From Centroberyx gerrardi (Eukaryota; Chordata; Actinopteri; Beryciformes; Berycidae): 64,000 nt of DNA. The stretch is taken from assembly GCF_048128805.1 (NCBI RefSeq), contig NC_136000.1, forward strand, positions 10,689,354 through 10,753,353, read 5' to 3'. Below are positions 8,561 to 23,100 of this stretch, piece after piece. The translations under genes were made by a program, and so were the position numbers. Every line of letters begins with the position of its first letter. Position 1 is the first letter of the stretch. The notes beneath the pieces were generated by a model. That model was not told the DNA's origin. It saw only the letters and a list, made by a program, of their open reading frames with translations, and did not search any database.

Positions 8561-9375
8561 AACTATAATATCTCTGGTGTATGTGTGTGTGTCATATGGG
8601 AAATGATGGTGAGCAGAATGAAGTCTGTGGAAACACTGACCCAAAGCATATGGCCATCACTATTTCAGAAGCAAACACTGCACAGAACACACACAAAAAC
8701 AAAAACTATCTTTTTTTTTTGGCATTCCAGATTTGAAGGAAAATCATTAACATCAGTCCAAGTGATAAAACAACAGTTTTCTATGATTGCTGACAGCTGA
8801 ATGTCTTTTAAGTTCATGCTGATGCAAAAGGGCGGAGGACGGCTAATCTAAACCAAGAGTCAAGTGTCACACACAGGCTTGTTTATTATGTTTCTGGGAT
8901 AGGTGGATGACACTATGACACTCTTTATAATAAACACACATTGTTAATGCGTTAGTGAGTCATGAACTAAGAGACACTGCATTTTTCCCTAATGGACTTT
9001 TTATATCTTCTGACAAAGCATACACATGGTCTGAATTACATGAAAAGGAGACCTCTCCACATGTGTAAACAAACTGCAATTAAGTCATTTTGTATGGAAC
9101 AGCATAATTAGAGCCATTAGTGCAATTGTGGTGGCCAAAAGTGTGTATCCTCTTTATTCCTGACGTTTGATACAGGCTTTCACAAACACATAATACTGAA
9201 TTTATGAACTTACTGGGGGCTCATCGGGTTGTTTCTTGTGAAAAATGTGCGTCTAAGTGTGTGTGTGTGTACAGTTATGTGTGTAACTGTGTGTGTGAGT
9301 GCATTTGTGAGCATCTGTGTTAGTTTCTCAAAGTGATTGTGTGTGCTTGCTAAGCTGTGAAGTGTGCCTGCCCCT

Positions 9376-9389
9376 TGTGTGTGTGTGTA

Positions 9390-9422
<33 letters not shown>
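9376..9422. repeat. (GT)n microsatellite
   Basis: A GT tract with a single ATTT interruption, part of a wider GT-rich stretch from about 9250. Confidence 0.93.
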
Positions 9423-9426
<4 letters not shown>

Positions 9427-9580
9427 TGTATCAGTGTGTAAATACAAGCCCGAGGTTGTGAGCAGTTAGGTGTGATGTTTGTATTGTAAAGATATTGCAT
9501 GGTGCCTGAGGGACCTTCAAAGGAGTTCCACGTTTGACAGGGGCATGCAACTGACAAGCCGCCTAGCCCTCAGATTAATG

Positions 9581-9581
<1 letters not shown>

Positions 9582-9618
<37 letters not shown>
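9582..9618. repeat. (GT)n microsatellite
   Basis: A pure GT tract. Open frames across it are low-complexity valine/cysteine artefacts. Confidence 0.95.
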
Positions 9619-9619
<1 letters not shown>

Positions 9620-9786
9620 ATTGCATGCACTGGTGTGGGACAGCCCTCACACCTGCACACAGGGGGCTCTTTGAAGTGTCTAATAGTCTCCTGTATGCCT
9701 CCCCTAACCTTAGTGGAAGGATCCCTACACTGCACACACATGAGTTCACACGCAGAGACAGGGAGCAAGGCCAGCTTTGGGTTCTC

Positions 9787-9788
<2 letters not shown>

Positions 9789-9818
<30 letters not shown>
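9789..9818. repeat. (GA)n microsatellite
   Basis: A pure GA tract at the start of a purine-rich region that continues to the (GGGA)n block near 9950. Confidence 0.93.
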
Positions 9819-9821
<3 letters not shown>

Positions 9822-9943
9822 ATACAGCTAGACAGGTTAAGAGAATAAGACAATGAGGGAACAAGAGAGAAAAGCAATCGACTATCTCTCAAAACACAGG
9901 GATACACAATAGCCATGAGAGAGGAGGAATAGGGAGGTATCCG

Positions 9944-9990
9944 GGAGGGAGGAAAGGAGGGAGGGAGGGAGGGAGGGAGGGAGGGGAGGA
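9944..9990. repeat. (GGGA)n purine tract
   Basis: Tandem GGGA/GGAG units on the plus strand. Four or more closely spaced G3 runs make a G-quadruplex or triplex structure plausible. Confidence 0.85.
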
Positions 9991-10224
9991 CGGTAGAGAG
10001 GGAGAGCAGAAGGGAGATCCCCTGCCGTTTGGGAACAAGGTCAGGGGGGAGAGAAGTGCCAGAGTGGCTTAAATCAGCAGGGAGAAGCTCTGCAGGTGGA
10101 GGAAGTGATCAGAGGAAGTCATGTGATGTCCAGGGAACCACAGCGGTTAAACAGGAGGGAAAGTACAGTACTAGCTACCCTATAGGTGAGATACAAAGGC
10201 TGCTAACGTCACTACACTGCTGTC

Positions 10225-10460
10225 CTGTGAAAACCATGCAACTCCAATTTTGGTGATTTTCATGTTTCAAGGATTACATGCTCCTCAGTGGGTTGAGAAA
10301 ATTATCTGACCTCTTGGGCTTATGAAACCAAGAGAAAATCCACAGGATTAAGTCAAAAATGCATTGTGATCAAACTAAAACAAGGCTGTTTTTCTTAGTT
10401 CCTGAAAAGTTGACATTTTGGAGATACAGGGTTTTCACCTGACAGCAACAATATGCAGAA
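10225..10460. repeat. Dispersed repeat, copy 1 of 2
   Basis: CTCCAATTTTGGTG near the left end and TTAGTTCCTGAAAAG, ACATTTTGGAGATA, ACCTGACAGCAACAA to the right match the same ordered words at 35125-35345. The middles differ. This is an old interspersed element of unidentified family. Confidence 0.6.
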
Positions 10461-13400
10461 TTTGTCACTGCCATCTTCTCTCCCCTGCACATAAAGCTTT
10501 TTTGCTTAACATGTGAGGCTTGAATGCATAAATATACACCTAAAATAAGACAACAAAGCAAAATACTCTGTAATGCTGTATGACTGCATGCGGTGCTTTG
10601 AGCGGCTACTAGTCTTGTACAGGCGCATCTAACTCGCTAATGCAAAAAAGGGTCAGATTTATGTTCACGAGTCAACCCGAAAGAGGCAATGTGTACAGTC
10701 CCTGTGATTAATTAGAAGTCTTGTCATGTAGTGTAACAGTTCACCCGGCTCATCAGAGGTCTCCCATGTTGGAATTCAAATGAGCCAAATGAATGGGAGG
10801 ACCCACTTGGGCAGAGAGAGGAGCAACAGGGGGTAAGGGCACAGCAGCAGGGGCTAATAGAGGAGCTTCAATGTATGCCTGTATGCCCGCTGTCTGCCCA
10901 TACAAGGCCCTTGGCAGTGTGGCACTGACGGACATTGAGGGTTCACCACAGGAGGTCTCCTCTCAAACTGGAACACTGTTTGGCCACAGGAATGTAGTTT
11001 CTTCATGGAAAAATCCTGCCAGCGCACAGACTCCAGCGTCTTGAATATATTGATTTTTATTAGTTTTTGTTTTGGAATGTGTTTTATTGGTATGCCTTCA
11101 GAATGTTTATTGCCACTTTTAAGAGGCCTGCCACACTGTACCGATGGGTTTAGTAATGCAGATCTTGTTCAAATGAGAAAACATCAGTGAACTGTAGTTG
11201 CCCATGGGACACATAGAGGGCAGTAGTAGCCTGCAACAACTCTAATTGACCAATGTGGTCAAAATTAGCACCTATGCTGTGACATGATGGAAAGTAGATA
11301 TGGGTCAAATATGAAAGCAGTTTACATAGCAAATGAAAGAAAAGAAACATTTGAAATTGCAAAAAAATAGCATTTCTAGAAAACAAACACACTGTTACAC
11401 CTTAAAAATGACTGGGGTTCATGTAATGTGAGGTGATATGACAACCAGAAATTAGAGTCACTTGTGTGTTCAAAAAAATACTAACTGGAGTAGGTTATGA
11501 GCAGTAAAGGCTAACTAACTCTCCAGTCCTCTTCTGTGGACTGTAGCATGTCTAGGAAAACATCTGGAGCAGCTGTTTTGGTGGACGGGCTTCTTCCTGT
11601 GCCTATGCAACATGCACATGCCAACACACACACACACACACACACACAAACGCACAGCTCATCAGGAGTCTGCTTCCAAAGAATGATCTGGCGGCATCTT
11701 GAGTGGCAGCTCGCTGTTACGTTGCACTCGAGTGGTCACCGACACTGCCTGATTGCAGGAGGTTGCCCTCTCATATTTCCTCAGAAATCTCTGGCCACAA
11801 TCCCAAATTATCTGTCCAGTGGAGCGCACCAACATGAAAAAAAAAGAACACCCTCCCTGAGTCCCTGGCATCTCCACTGCTTGGCGGCTACTTGTTACTC
11901 TGGTGTAGTCTGGGATGTCTGGCAAAAAGCCATGAGATCATAAATGCACTCAAGCACCTGAATTCAACATGGCAAGAGACATGGGCAACAGATACACTAG
12001 ACACTCGTACAAAGTAATACTGGTTGGTAGATCTATTTTAAAGTGAGCATGGCCTCATTTTCTGTCCTGCCGCTACAAACATATATCTGTTTTATAATGA
12101 GAGTTGCCACTTTCTTTTGTATGTACACAATGCCTCACTTCCTGAGGGTCAGAGCTACAGAGAGATGCATTGTGGTTCTCGCTGAGTCTATAACCTCCAT
12201 TGTTTGGAGTCAGATTTCTACGGGGCGTCCTTTTGTAGGGGCTCTCCAAGATATAACTGGGGCGTAATTCATGGGAATGGGGGGTGGTGCAGGTCAATAG
12301 TGACCGCCGAATGTTGAAAAGGCCTTCTGATCTTCTTTAAGCAAATCATTGATAGTAGGTAACCCCTGCCACTGATGCTTTGCTCTGCTGAGGGCGGAGG
12401 TGAAAGCAGCCAGCGTGGCCCTTGACACCCCAGCAGGGACCCTGTAATCCAACGCTCGTCAGTGCTAATCCACAGCTTCACAGCCGCAAAATGACCAGCA
12501 ACACATGTGTTGCAATTGCTAACATTCCCCTGACATCAACAAGGAACCTCAACACAAGATGTAAGACACAGCAAACAGGATTGTTAGTTAATTCATCTTT
12601 TGACCCGAGATGCTGACAAGAAAAGTTGTAGTTTTCCTCACTGACAATGGTTGACTCTGATTGGCTGCCTGTGGCCAATGAGAGATCAAGGGTCAAGTCA
12701 TTGACATCTGAGTTGGTCTCTCCCTTTCTTTCTCACTCGTTGTGCCATGCAAGTTTTCATGAGGTTTCCAGAATACCAGGAACCTTCATTGAGAGGTTTC
12801 AGGATGTGAAGGGGGTTTCAGCCCCAGGTGGGCCGGGCTACTAAGCTGCTGGCATTACTAAATACAAAAGATTTTTTTTTGTCTTAATGGTTCACTGATT
12901 CCTAATTTGTTTGTTTTCTAATCTTTCTCTTTCTAGGTTTTTCCCTTTTCCTTTGCCTTACATTGTCATCCTGTAAATACTTTGAAAAGATAGCTGTCTT
13001 TGGTTGGATAAATAACCCAAGGTGAATTGGAGTGGTTACTCCAATCACTCACAATGAGCTTCTCTGAGACTTCAAAGCAGATCTAAGAAACCAGCTCTGA
13101 GGCCTTGAGAATATGCTCGGCTCACAAATGACAAAAGACAGCCACAGGTGGTTTATTCTTCAGACTATAAAACAATGCTCCGCCTTATTTGTCCCTCACT
13201 TTTTCTTGAAAACCTGCTAGGACATGTTGATGGATTAGGTAAAGAGCTATACAAAGGGAAGGGTAAAGAAGATTACTGAAGGGCTTGACACAAAGACGTA
13301 CACTGTAACTTTCTTGGTAAAGTTTGCCTCTATGCTTTTTGGTGTCTGAAATGATGTGTGAATAAATTTCCTTGGTGTAACACAAAATATACAATACTAT

Positions 13401-15859
13401 GACACATAGTATTCATTTGATGATACACATTGAATGTTTGTAATTACATGTTGTCTGTCTGCTACAGTAAAGTGAGGTGAATGTGACTGGAAATTATCCA
13501 GAAACATCTGTTTAAAGTACTGGTGCTGTACAATAGAGTACTGTACACTTAACTGAACAAGATATCTCTGTCCAATTACAGTAACATGTCTTACTGTATA
13601 CACACTGTACTTACTGTTTACTGTTCATGATTCTGTGCTGATACTAACAAATAAAATGAACAAATACTGAATGCCTTCAGTGGATAGTAAATCAGTCATA
13701 GTCTTAGAATCACTCTATATGCTCTCTGGCCCTGACAAATACATTGTCAAAACTTAAATAAATATATATATAAATATACAGGAAATTATTAGTATCAAGG
13801 CTACAGCTCCTCAACCATCCAGGAGTGTCTATTTAATAAAGTCATAAATCTTATAATTGACCCTTATAGGCACGAACATTGAGTTTCTATTCACCGCAGA
13901 GAAGATTGTGAGTGTTTATCACGCGATTCATCCCTCCCAATCCCCAACACCAAAGCCTTTTCTTGTGTATTGTTAACACTTGGGGTTAACGCCCGGCAAG
14001 CTCTTATAAGCGCACCTAAAATGCTGAGTCATCCTAATCCCGTAGACTTATCCTTTATCCATAGGGAAAACTGCGTTGGTGGCAATGTGTAGTGGACTAT
14101 AAATAAGAACAGCTGAGAATAATGGTGGCTGTGGATGATATGGAGGATTGAGCACATCCACCACAGACTGACTCTATGGATTAAACAGCACAACAATGGT
14201 GAACAGGATGGTTGTGTGTGTTCGTGTGTGTGTAAGAGGCATGGCAATAAACTGTTTTCTGTTGATCCCCCAGTGTGTCCATATGGGGAGTCTGTTCTCT
14301 CTGACAGTTGGATCAAAACAGCACAGCCAGTGTAACTTCTGGCCAGCTGAGAGTCCAACGGCAAATACAAACATGTATGTAATGCTTTGAAGTTGAACAT
14401 GGGGATCCTTGGCAGGTTGACATATTTCATCATTCATATGCAATACTCAGAAATGTGCTAATCCGGTCATGTTTTCTGTGTCTGTATGTTAAACCCATGT
14501 AGTGTTTCCCTCAAGAAAAGGTCAGCGTCTTTCAATAGGCTTCAAGTCACTCACGCTTCACCTTTACACCTCTGGAAAAGCTAGCACATAAAGGGAGGCT
14601 TGTGGAAGTTCAGCACTGGGGCCCCATTTTCCAGTACTTAGCTGTCATGTAAATCCAAGGGTGTCATCATAAGGCAACGCACATGGTGTTGGACTGTAAC
14701 ACCGCCTATTACAAGGCATAATGTGATTGCATGTTGTGTTGTATGTAGCTCAATGCAGTTAATAGGCAGGGGAAAGTAACAGGAAAAATTAAGTATGTAG
14801 AATTACAGATTACATTAAAGAATCAAGAAACAACAAAGTTGTAAATTCCCTTAAATCTCAGTGTACCCATGTGTAGCCGCCTAAAATAGCCAAGTATGTT
14901 GCCAAATTATCAGTGTGAATCCTTTTAACTTCAATCACCATCTTTGGGATGTGAGATGATTGCTACACGGTGTAATTGAAGAGTAGATCAAAAGTCGAGG
15001 CAGAAGTGCTTGCAGCAGAAGTGTCAGGCTCAGTGCGCGGACAGAGCTGCAAGTATAGACTGTGACACTGTTGGGAAACAGAATCCTACAGATTATAGGC
15101 CTGGGATTATCATTACAACAGTCACTGGATGAGAAGCAAATCCTGCTCAGAGTCGACTGATCTGCAAATGAGTTTAACAATACACACGGCTTGGAGTCTA
15201 TAATAATCTTGGTTTGGTGGCGTATATTGGTAATCCTGTAGCAAATAAATTTACATTAGAGATTAGATAGGCCTACTATAAATATGTTATGTTGTTCATG
15301 AAGTAAGAATTCTTATCACGATTCCAGATGAGATCTGATGCAACTCAAGCCCCTAATGCAACTCAGCTGAAGCTATACATCTTATGTATTTTACAATCAA
15401 ATTTTTACATATTGTGATTATCAGCAGGACATAACAATGTATACATATGCCCTAAAACCCCTCTAATACAGTGATAAGATCTGAAAAGCAATGTTATGGG
15501 ATTTTGCAGAAGTTGTCTCAACACGCGCTCTCAGACTTCTCGGAAAGCATCACTGGTCCCATTCACAAAAATAGTGTAGGTGAACTGAGGTCGGCCATTT
15601 CCATTCCATTCCTGACAGATCACCTTGAGTGTTCGTCCAGCAGCCCCCAACCCCTCCAAGACACACACACACACACACACACACATCCCAAAGCCCTGGA
15701 TTTACCACACCCTGTCTGTCATTGATAGTGTACAGATGCTATCTGGGACGCATGCCGCCGGGTCTGAAGGAGGCTGGATAAGATTGTGTTTGCTGTCTCT
15801 CTGGTGCACTGGACACCTCCTTTTCTCTGCGACCATTACAGCCAGTCAGCCAACAGAGG

Positions 15860-15892
15860 AGGGAAGGAGGGAGGGAGGGAGGGAGGGAGGGA
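15860..15892. repeat. (GGGA)n purine tract
   Basis: Seven GGGA units, the second such tract in the window. Potential G-quadruplex on the plus strand. Confidence 0.88.
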
Positions 15893-18605
15893 GAGCCAGA
15901 TCTGGGCCCCAGATAACACAATGTTTCAAGCAGACAGCCTGGACCACCGACACAAGTAAGAAGAAACATCTGATGCCGCTCTGAGTGTCTGTATCATCAA
16001 AATCAGGAGCTATCCTAGGACACTGACGCAAATAGTGATAATTGACAAGAGGTACATAAATAATCCCAAGGACACTCATCGGCAGTTGTAAAGCTATATT
16101 CTCTCCATAAACACATAACCGTAACACCAGTCCTCAGGGCTAAGGAAGACAAATTGAGGTGTTTCAGACAGATGCCATCAACACGGAGTTAACCGATGGA
16201 GAGAGAGATACTCACCAGGGCATTTATGGGTCATATATTTTAAGTGTGATGGAAGGAGGGGGTTGGTGCGTTTGCTCACAGCGTGTGTTTTTGTAGGTGG
16301 GATGGAGGGGAAAGAGTTTGAGGGTCGTTCCATATGTGAGGGATAATGTCTGTGGATAACTGAGCAGTGATTTCTTGTGATGTCTGGAGAGGTGTTATTA
16401 GGCCATTACCTCTGATGTCCGTTCAGACGGGTCAAAGGGCACGGACTACACTTTGTTGTCTCCCTCTGCGCCAGACTGGAGATATAGACTGATGTATTGC
16501 TAGAGGAGAAGAAAGATAGCTTGGGGACTGGGAGAAGACAGACACAGTTTGGGCAGTTTAAACAGAGGGGGGACACAACACAGTGTTAGAGAGAGAGAGA
16601 GAGCATGAGAGAAAGAGAGATAGAGAGAGGAATTGCCCAAGAACAGCAATTCTTTCCCCTTTTTTTGAAGAAAGTAAATAGTTTGCGTTTGAACTGGTTA
16701 AAATGGATCATCCTGAATCAACCATTTGTATACATGTTATTCTCCAGCTATCTACTTCCCGGATGAGTGTCTTTACTTGTTGATCTGTGTTTGGGTCGTC
16801 CCGACCTCAACTAAAGCAGCAGGTCATGTATCCCACATCTTGCTGTCGGAGGGGAGAGCACCAGCTGTGCAGATTCTGCTCATTGCGAAGCAGAGCATTG
16901 GCAAAAGAAGCAGAATGGATGAAGGCCATATGCGAAGCCAACCATAATGTTGACAGTGTTATTAGTTATAGTACAGCTATTAGATGTTACAAAAGTAATT
17001 CACACAGTGCAACATTCATTTCAGTTACATGCATGCAGTTTGTGCAGCTGCATGTTCAAACTCACTGTTTGCTTTAACAGAATTTGTATTTGTCTCCACC
17101 TGCATCTGGAAAAAAAGACCAGTGCTTCCCAGGCCATGATTACATGTTGCATTTTGCCTTAAGATTTCTAATTAGAGAACACACAGACACAGAGGATATG
17201 GAACAAGTTGAGTCACAGTTGGTTTGGTGTCAGGAAGAGACCATTGCGTGGCTACACATTCATTCACTTACAGTCCATTGGTTTAGTCCATGGTTTAGTC
17301 ACTAACTTTTTTGTTACTAACACTAACATTTTGTTAAAATGTAACAAATTACAGAATGATACTTTTCTCATGTGCAATAAAATCCTTGTGCCCTGATGCT
17401 GACCCTGCAAGGAGGCTATAAGGTTGTACAGTACTGTACCAACATGCATTTTTCCATTGTTCCCTGTGTGATTACATCCATGATGTAATGTGAGCATGCA
17501 ACATCCACCCCTGGCTAGAGGGGGACTTCTGCTGTCGGTGGAATAAAGTGCAATCTCCTTTTTTGTTTGTTTTACCTCACATCGGATGGAATTCCCCTCT
17601 TATCTAAATCCAATAATTACTTAAACCTGGATGTCAAAACACTTTCCATTATTCCCAACGCTCCCTTTCCCCCCTTTTCTTTGATGCCAGTTGTTACAGT
17701 GCAGGAACGCAGTCCCTAGGCCTTTGTTAGCTCAACCTAACTTGTCAGGATCCATAACCACAACAGTTAAGTCCATCCCAGGGGACAGACTGGATGTGTC
17801 TCTGATCTCAGGATATATTGCTGACTTGGCAGGATTAAGGTAACAGAATATGTAAGTTTCATTCATAATCACGTTCTTCAGAGGCTGCGTTTATTTACAG
17901 AAAACAAACCGCAGTTTTGTGCCATATTGGGCTTTTCATGTCAGGAAAATCAGTTATAAATAACTGAAAGACAAGATGATGAGGATGTTTTGATAATTTT
18001 TTTCCTACTCGCACTAAATATAAATCCGCTTTAAAGAAATAAACAAACAAAATGTTAATCTATATGTATTCCATGTGAGATTTTTTTTTTAGGTTTTTCT
18101 ACAAAAGGGATCATTGTTTTGAACATTCTTCCTGTAATAGTAACACAGCATTATTTACTGTGTATTTATGTAACTGTCATTGCAAATGGTGGAAAATACC
18201 TTTAGGCATTGGAGGCCTCATTCAACATTTAAGCCTTTTTACTGTCTTGTGCGTCTCGTAAATGCAACCACTGATGCATATGGCTGAACTAATAGCACTT
18301 ACAAATGTGGCACTTACACAATCTAAAGGGAAAGGTACTTAGTTTGTACAAGGCTACAATGATTCCCACCAGTAAATGGATTGCCACCAAATTTGACGGC
18401 CCGTTTAGCACTCTGAGCATAATCCTTCTCTTTTCACCAATATGGAGATGCTTTGTTGGAGTTTTGGGTGTGTGGTTTGAGCTGCCGTTGATTGGGTTTC
18501 AACCGATGGGCTGTTCTTTCACTGAGCAGATCTTGCTGCATTTGCCGTGTTACCTCACTTTTGTGCTTGTGCATTCTTTTGTCCCCTCAGCAACCTTGTT
18601 GATGG

Positions 18606-18628
18606 AGGGGGGGGGGGGGGGCGGGGGG
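18606..18628. repeat. Poly(G) run
   Basis: A G run of about 14-16 followed by C and seven more G. A strong G-quadruplex candidate and also a likely sequencing-error site. Confidence 0.85.
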
Positions 18629-20199
18629 GTGAGTGTTTTGGGGTAATTAAAAGCGGGTTTAGGCACGGCTAAAAGCACCAACGAAGACTCAAAGCGAAGG
18701 GTTAAAGGGCATCGGTGGGTCCACACCAAAAGGCTTTGCAGATTCCACAAGTTCTGCTGACAGGAAGCTTTCAGTGGGTGAAATGATAGTTTAATGTGTT
18801 TAAAGCGCTGATGGTGGTCGTTCTGGGTTTTGGGTTGAACCTCAAAAACTGATCGCACACAATGCTAATACTTTCAAATTAAGCTATGTATTCTCATGCA
18901 CTCACTTCCAAATCACTTGCACTGTTATTTCACACATACCAAACTGATCGCCTTTGCTTGAGCTGCTTCCAAATGTCACAAAATCGTATATGCTTGTTTT
19001 CATAGATATTAATAAGCTCCCATTAACCCTCCCCATTCAGATGTTTTATAGCACACTCACAGAACAGTACAGTAGTGCAGGGTTTTTTTTTCTCACAGCT
19101 CTAAAGATGAACCAGATGGGGACATAGGGAGAAGGAGGAGGAGGATGCAGGCAGATCTCAGCAGAAGCCTACATTATGTCCTCCAGGGCTTGCCTTGCAT
19201 GTCTCCAGCCTTTTGTGCTGTAAATAGCTTCACTAAAGTCATTACTTTCTTAATTGGACCAATCCAACATGTTTTCCCAAGGTCTTAAGTAGTTTACGAT
19301 TCAGAGACACAAACACTAAGGACCGTCGTTTCTCTATGCCCTCAGGGCCAGAGGCCTGCATGCCATGTGAGGCAGTAGGAGACACCTGTGTCACATTTCC
19401 CATGATCTCTGTGTAAGGGAGACAGTGGCATGTCTCCTATGATGACCGAAATGCCGGTCCACTCATTGTCACCCAGGGGCCCATCTCAAATTGAACGCAT
19501 AATGGACAGCCATGTCCTATTCGAGCCTCTCCAAGGCCCCTGTGGGGTTAGGCAGGAAGATTGTGATGATAATTAGAAGGTGCACCCGTAGGATACCGTG
19601 TTCACTCACAATCACCAAAAAGAGTGTTCATTCCTCCTCACTTGATTCCTATACCGTTCATGTGATGTGAAATTGCATCTGAATGAGCAAGCCGGGCTAA
19701 AAGCAGCTGGAGGTTTCTGTGCTTCAATAGCCTCCACGCATGATATTTGCTGTAGATTGTGATGCAATGTTTTGTACACGTTGGAAGGAGTTGTTGGAGG
19801 TAATCTAGTATGTTCTATGGATTGAATAGCAGGAGAGGTCCTGTCTGGGGATCCATTCTTTTGATTTACTGGGACAAGGAATTCCATGTAAGCAGAATGA
19901 AAAGCATTCACTCATATAAATGCAATCCAATCCCCTTACTCTCCTTGACAAAGATGAATGGTTGGCTATAGAAGACTTTTAATCAAGGCTTAGGAATACA
20001 GAATGTATCACGTCGCGGGCCAGCAGAACACTCCTGAATATCACAATGAGGTCTGGAACTTCTAACGAAATTGCATCAGTTGATTTGTCTGGGAGTTGCG
20101 CAAAGACGCTGCGAGAAGGACTGTTTTACAGCCAGCAAACTTTCCTGACATCACTTTGATGCGACACATCCAGCCCTGACTTCATTCTCTCTAAACGAC

Positions 20200-23100
20200 A
20201 AACAAAATCACAAACAAACGTACCACATCTACACCCCATCCGTCCCATGGCAACTCAGCCGCCACCTTTGAGGAGCTGAGCTTCTGAACTCATTTGAATC
20301 AGAATGGTCCGAGTCCCCCGGAGCCCCAGCCTCTTGCAGGACGCCTCCTCCACGCTGCACCTGGGCTTGGCTTTCTACACCTGCGTGACGAGGAGAACGA
20401 GGAAGAGGACGCGTGGAAAGTGTGAATGTGTGATGCGTTGGCGGCCGCGGCAGGACCTTTCCGTGCCTCTCTCCTTTCTTTGGCTGGACCAGGAGCCCCT
20501 GCGTGGGGGCCGCCCCCTCTGACATCAGCGGGGCCCCGCAGCCCTGGGAAGTTGAGCATGTGAGCTTCCCCAGGTCATTAGGGAGAGGCTTGAAAAGACT
20601 GTCACCAGGAAGGAGATAAGCCGCGAGGGGCGCAGTAATAAGGCCCTGAATAATAGCCCTTCTGTGGAGAGCCACCGAGGACACAGACCCAGGGATTAAA
20701 GGGAGCCTGAAAAGGAGAAAGTCAATGGACCTCCACAAAAATATGAACCAGAGTGCCGGTGAATGGTGGGGGGACTTATCAGCATTCTGGGGGCTCCTTC
20801 CCTGGGCCCCGTCAAGCTCAAGGAGAAGGGAGGGGGACTGTGTTGGGAGTCTCTCCTGGGGTGAGACGGACCGTTTTAAAACAAGGTATTTCTGCTGTGT
20901 TGGCATATAGTGACTCTTATGCTTAAAGATGCCACACAGAAATTAAATTCACACGCACTCGCTGACCCTGAGGTTGAATGAAGCAATGCTGAAATCTCTG
21001 AGTTGCCAGGCAATTATCTTTTCCGCTGCCACTGAGATGTATTGTTTTCCTAGTGCACAAGAGTATTAATCTGTCTGTGTGATCTGTGTATGCGCTGTGT
21101 GTGTATGTGTGCGTGCATTTGTGTGTACATACTGTATGTCTATGACTGTGTGTGTCCAATCTAATGGCAAATGTTAACGCTGTCGACAAGGCTTTTCACC
21201 CTTTTCACCCTTGGTCTGTCCACATCCAGCGAAAGGAGAGCATTTTCTTTCTTCCAGTCTTTCCCATAGAACGCTAATACAGCTTATCCCTCTCTACTTT
21301 GATGGAGGGCGTGACATGAAAAGAACCAAGATCAGCTACAATAGCGATACTCAAAACATGAACTTTACCTGCATGTTTAAATTGCACCATATGGTCAGAT
21401 AGGCAAAGCACTGCTGATATGAAGAATCTCTACCCCCAGCATTGAAATCTATAGAAAAGGGGGATTAGAAAAAGAATCACTGGTAAAAAATCTTTCTGTA
21501 AGACACAATTATGGCCCATTTTGAAGTGGTTCCAAGCTATATGTACTGACCGTTTCCAAGTTTTCCCCTAACAGGACAGTCATTGTTGCAAGTCCATACT
21601 CTACTAATGCCATGTCTCCTTAAAATGAAATTACTTTCCTAATTCAGGACCTTTTCCTGGTGCAGTATCGATCATGAAAGTGAATTAGGACTAACTGACA
21701 GTTTGGCCCACTGCACTCTGGGACGGGCTGTAACACAAAACTACAGGACCATTCAGCTTCATGTCAGGTATTGGAGCAAAGGAAACCTCACAAAGGCCTC
21801 TAATCTGTCAACGGAAATTCAATTTTTGGGGATACCCCTTAAAATGTAATAAAACAATCGGGAGTCTATTTGTGAGTCGCTCTTGGGGAGGTTGCTACAA
21901 CTGATGAATTGCCAAGTAATTAGGTCATTCCCTTCAATGCACACTATCTGAATCAATTTCCGATCTCACCGCAGTACTGCTCAGCTTCCCATAATGTGAG
22001 CCACATTGTCAGATGCTGGGAACAGTAATGTGAAGCAGACACGTGAGACTGAACTCAGGTGGGTCCGATCCCATCTGCTGGAGCCAAGAGGGCTCTGTCA
22101 AGAAGCTCAAAGTCAAACATACACTGATGTGAGAGACAGTGATAAAGTCAGACATTACAGTTCTCTCCTAATTGACTAATATTCAAGCAGTAATGAATTA
22201 GTGCGTAGGAATTAATGAATACACATTCATTGCAGATTACACACTTTGCCTCAACAAACAGCCTGGCCCCATGAATACTGCAGTCACACACATTACACCA
22301 AAGCGTAGTGACGCCACACAAACACAGCTTGAACCCGACAAATGCCACAGAATCCTTACACACCCACCCTGCCATCACCCCACTCTCAGCTGCACAAATG
22401 AAGTCTGCCCCTTTCACTCCAACTTGTATTCACCAGTCCAAAAACTCTATAAACTCCCGAAACTCAACCTCTCTCCTCAACCCCACTGTCACCTCCCACA
22501 CAGCTGCTTGCCGCCACATTGTCTCCCCATCACTGTCAATGTCACTGTCACCGCCATGCGCGACATACGCCCACCCCACCGCCTAACCTTTCCTCTCACC
22601 AAGCCGGGCTCCTGGGGTTCAACTGTTGATTGTTCGGCTCTCCCACAGCAGGATTCCCCCTTGACTCTGGCTTGCTCTAGCCTGATCGAGAGGCAGCCAA
22701 CAGCAACCAAGAGTTCATTCCCCAAATCTCTGCCTTCAGGACCCCCGCCTCCTCCCTCCCTCCACCACCCACCCACCCACCCCAATCCCTGGCCAGGAGC
22801 AGCCCAGAGAGACAGGCAGGTCTATGAATAGGCGCCGAGACTGAATGGGCATTTCTTCAGAGAAGGCTGATGGGTGGTCCCTGTACCTCGGGATTGGACT
22901 GCATGGAAGTAGCCCAGCCAAAAGAGCTCTCATGCAATGTCACCTCGAACAATAATCGGCAAAAACGTTCCAGAGTTCGGACTTCCTGGAAAGACATTTA
23001 CTTTGCCTCGTTTCTTTTTGTTGAAGGGATTTTCAGAGGCAGCTCTCGCTGAGCAGGGAAGCTGTCGTGAACTCAACCCTCCCTTTTCTCTCTTTCTCCC

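Larger units (their letters stand above)
10000..20200. other. Intergenic, no gene recognised
   Basis: About 10 kb of mixed sequence with stop codons in every frame. Microsatellites are the only clear features: (CA)n at 11624-11648 and 15660-15685, (GGGA)n at 15860-15892, GA-rich at 16590-16630, and a poly(G) run at 18607. A repeat copy lies at 10225-10460. Open frames here are short, lack domain signatures and have no plausible splice partners. Long unique stretches could contain conserved non-coding enhancers, which cannot be judged without alignment. Confidence 0.6.

Noticed and set aside
9944..9990. Evenly spaced tandem units considered as a CRISPR array
   Set aside because: These are four-base GGGA units without spacers in a vertebrate genome.
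22271..22831. 186-codon plus-strand open frame
   Set aside because: Proline/threonine-rich low-complexity translation, no domain, antisense also open in parts, no splice or promoter context.
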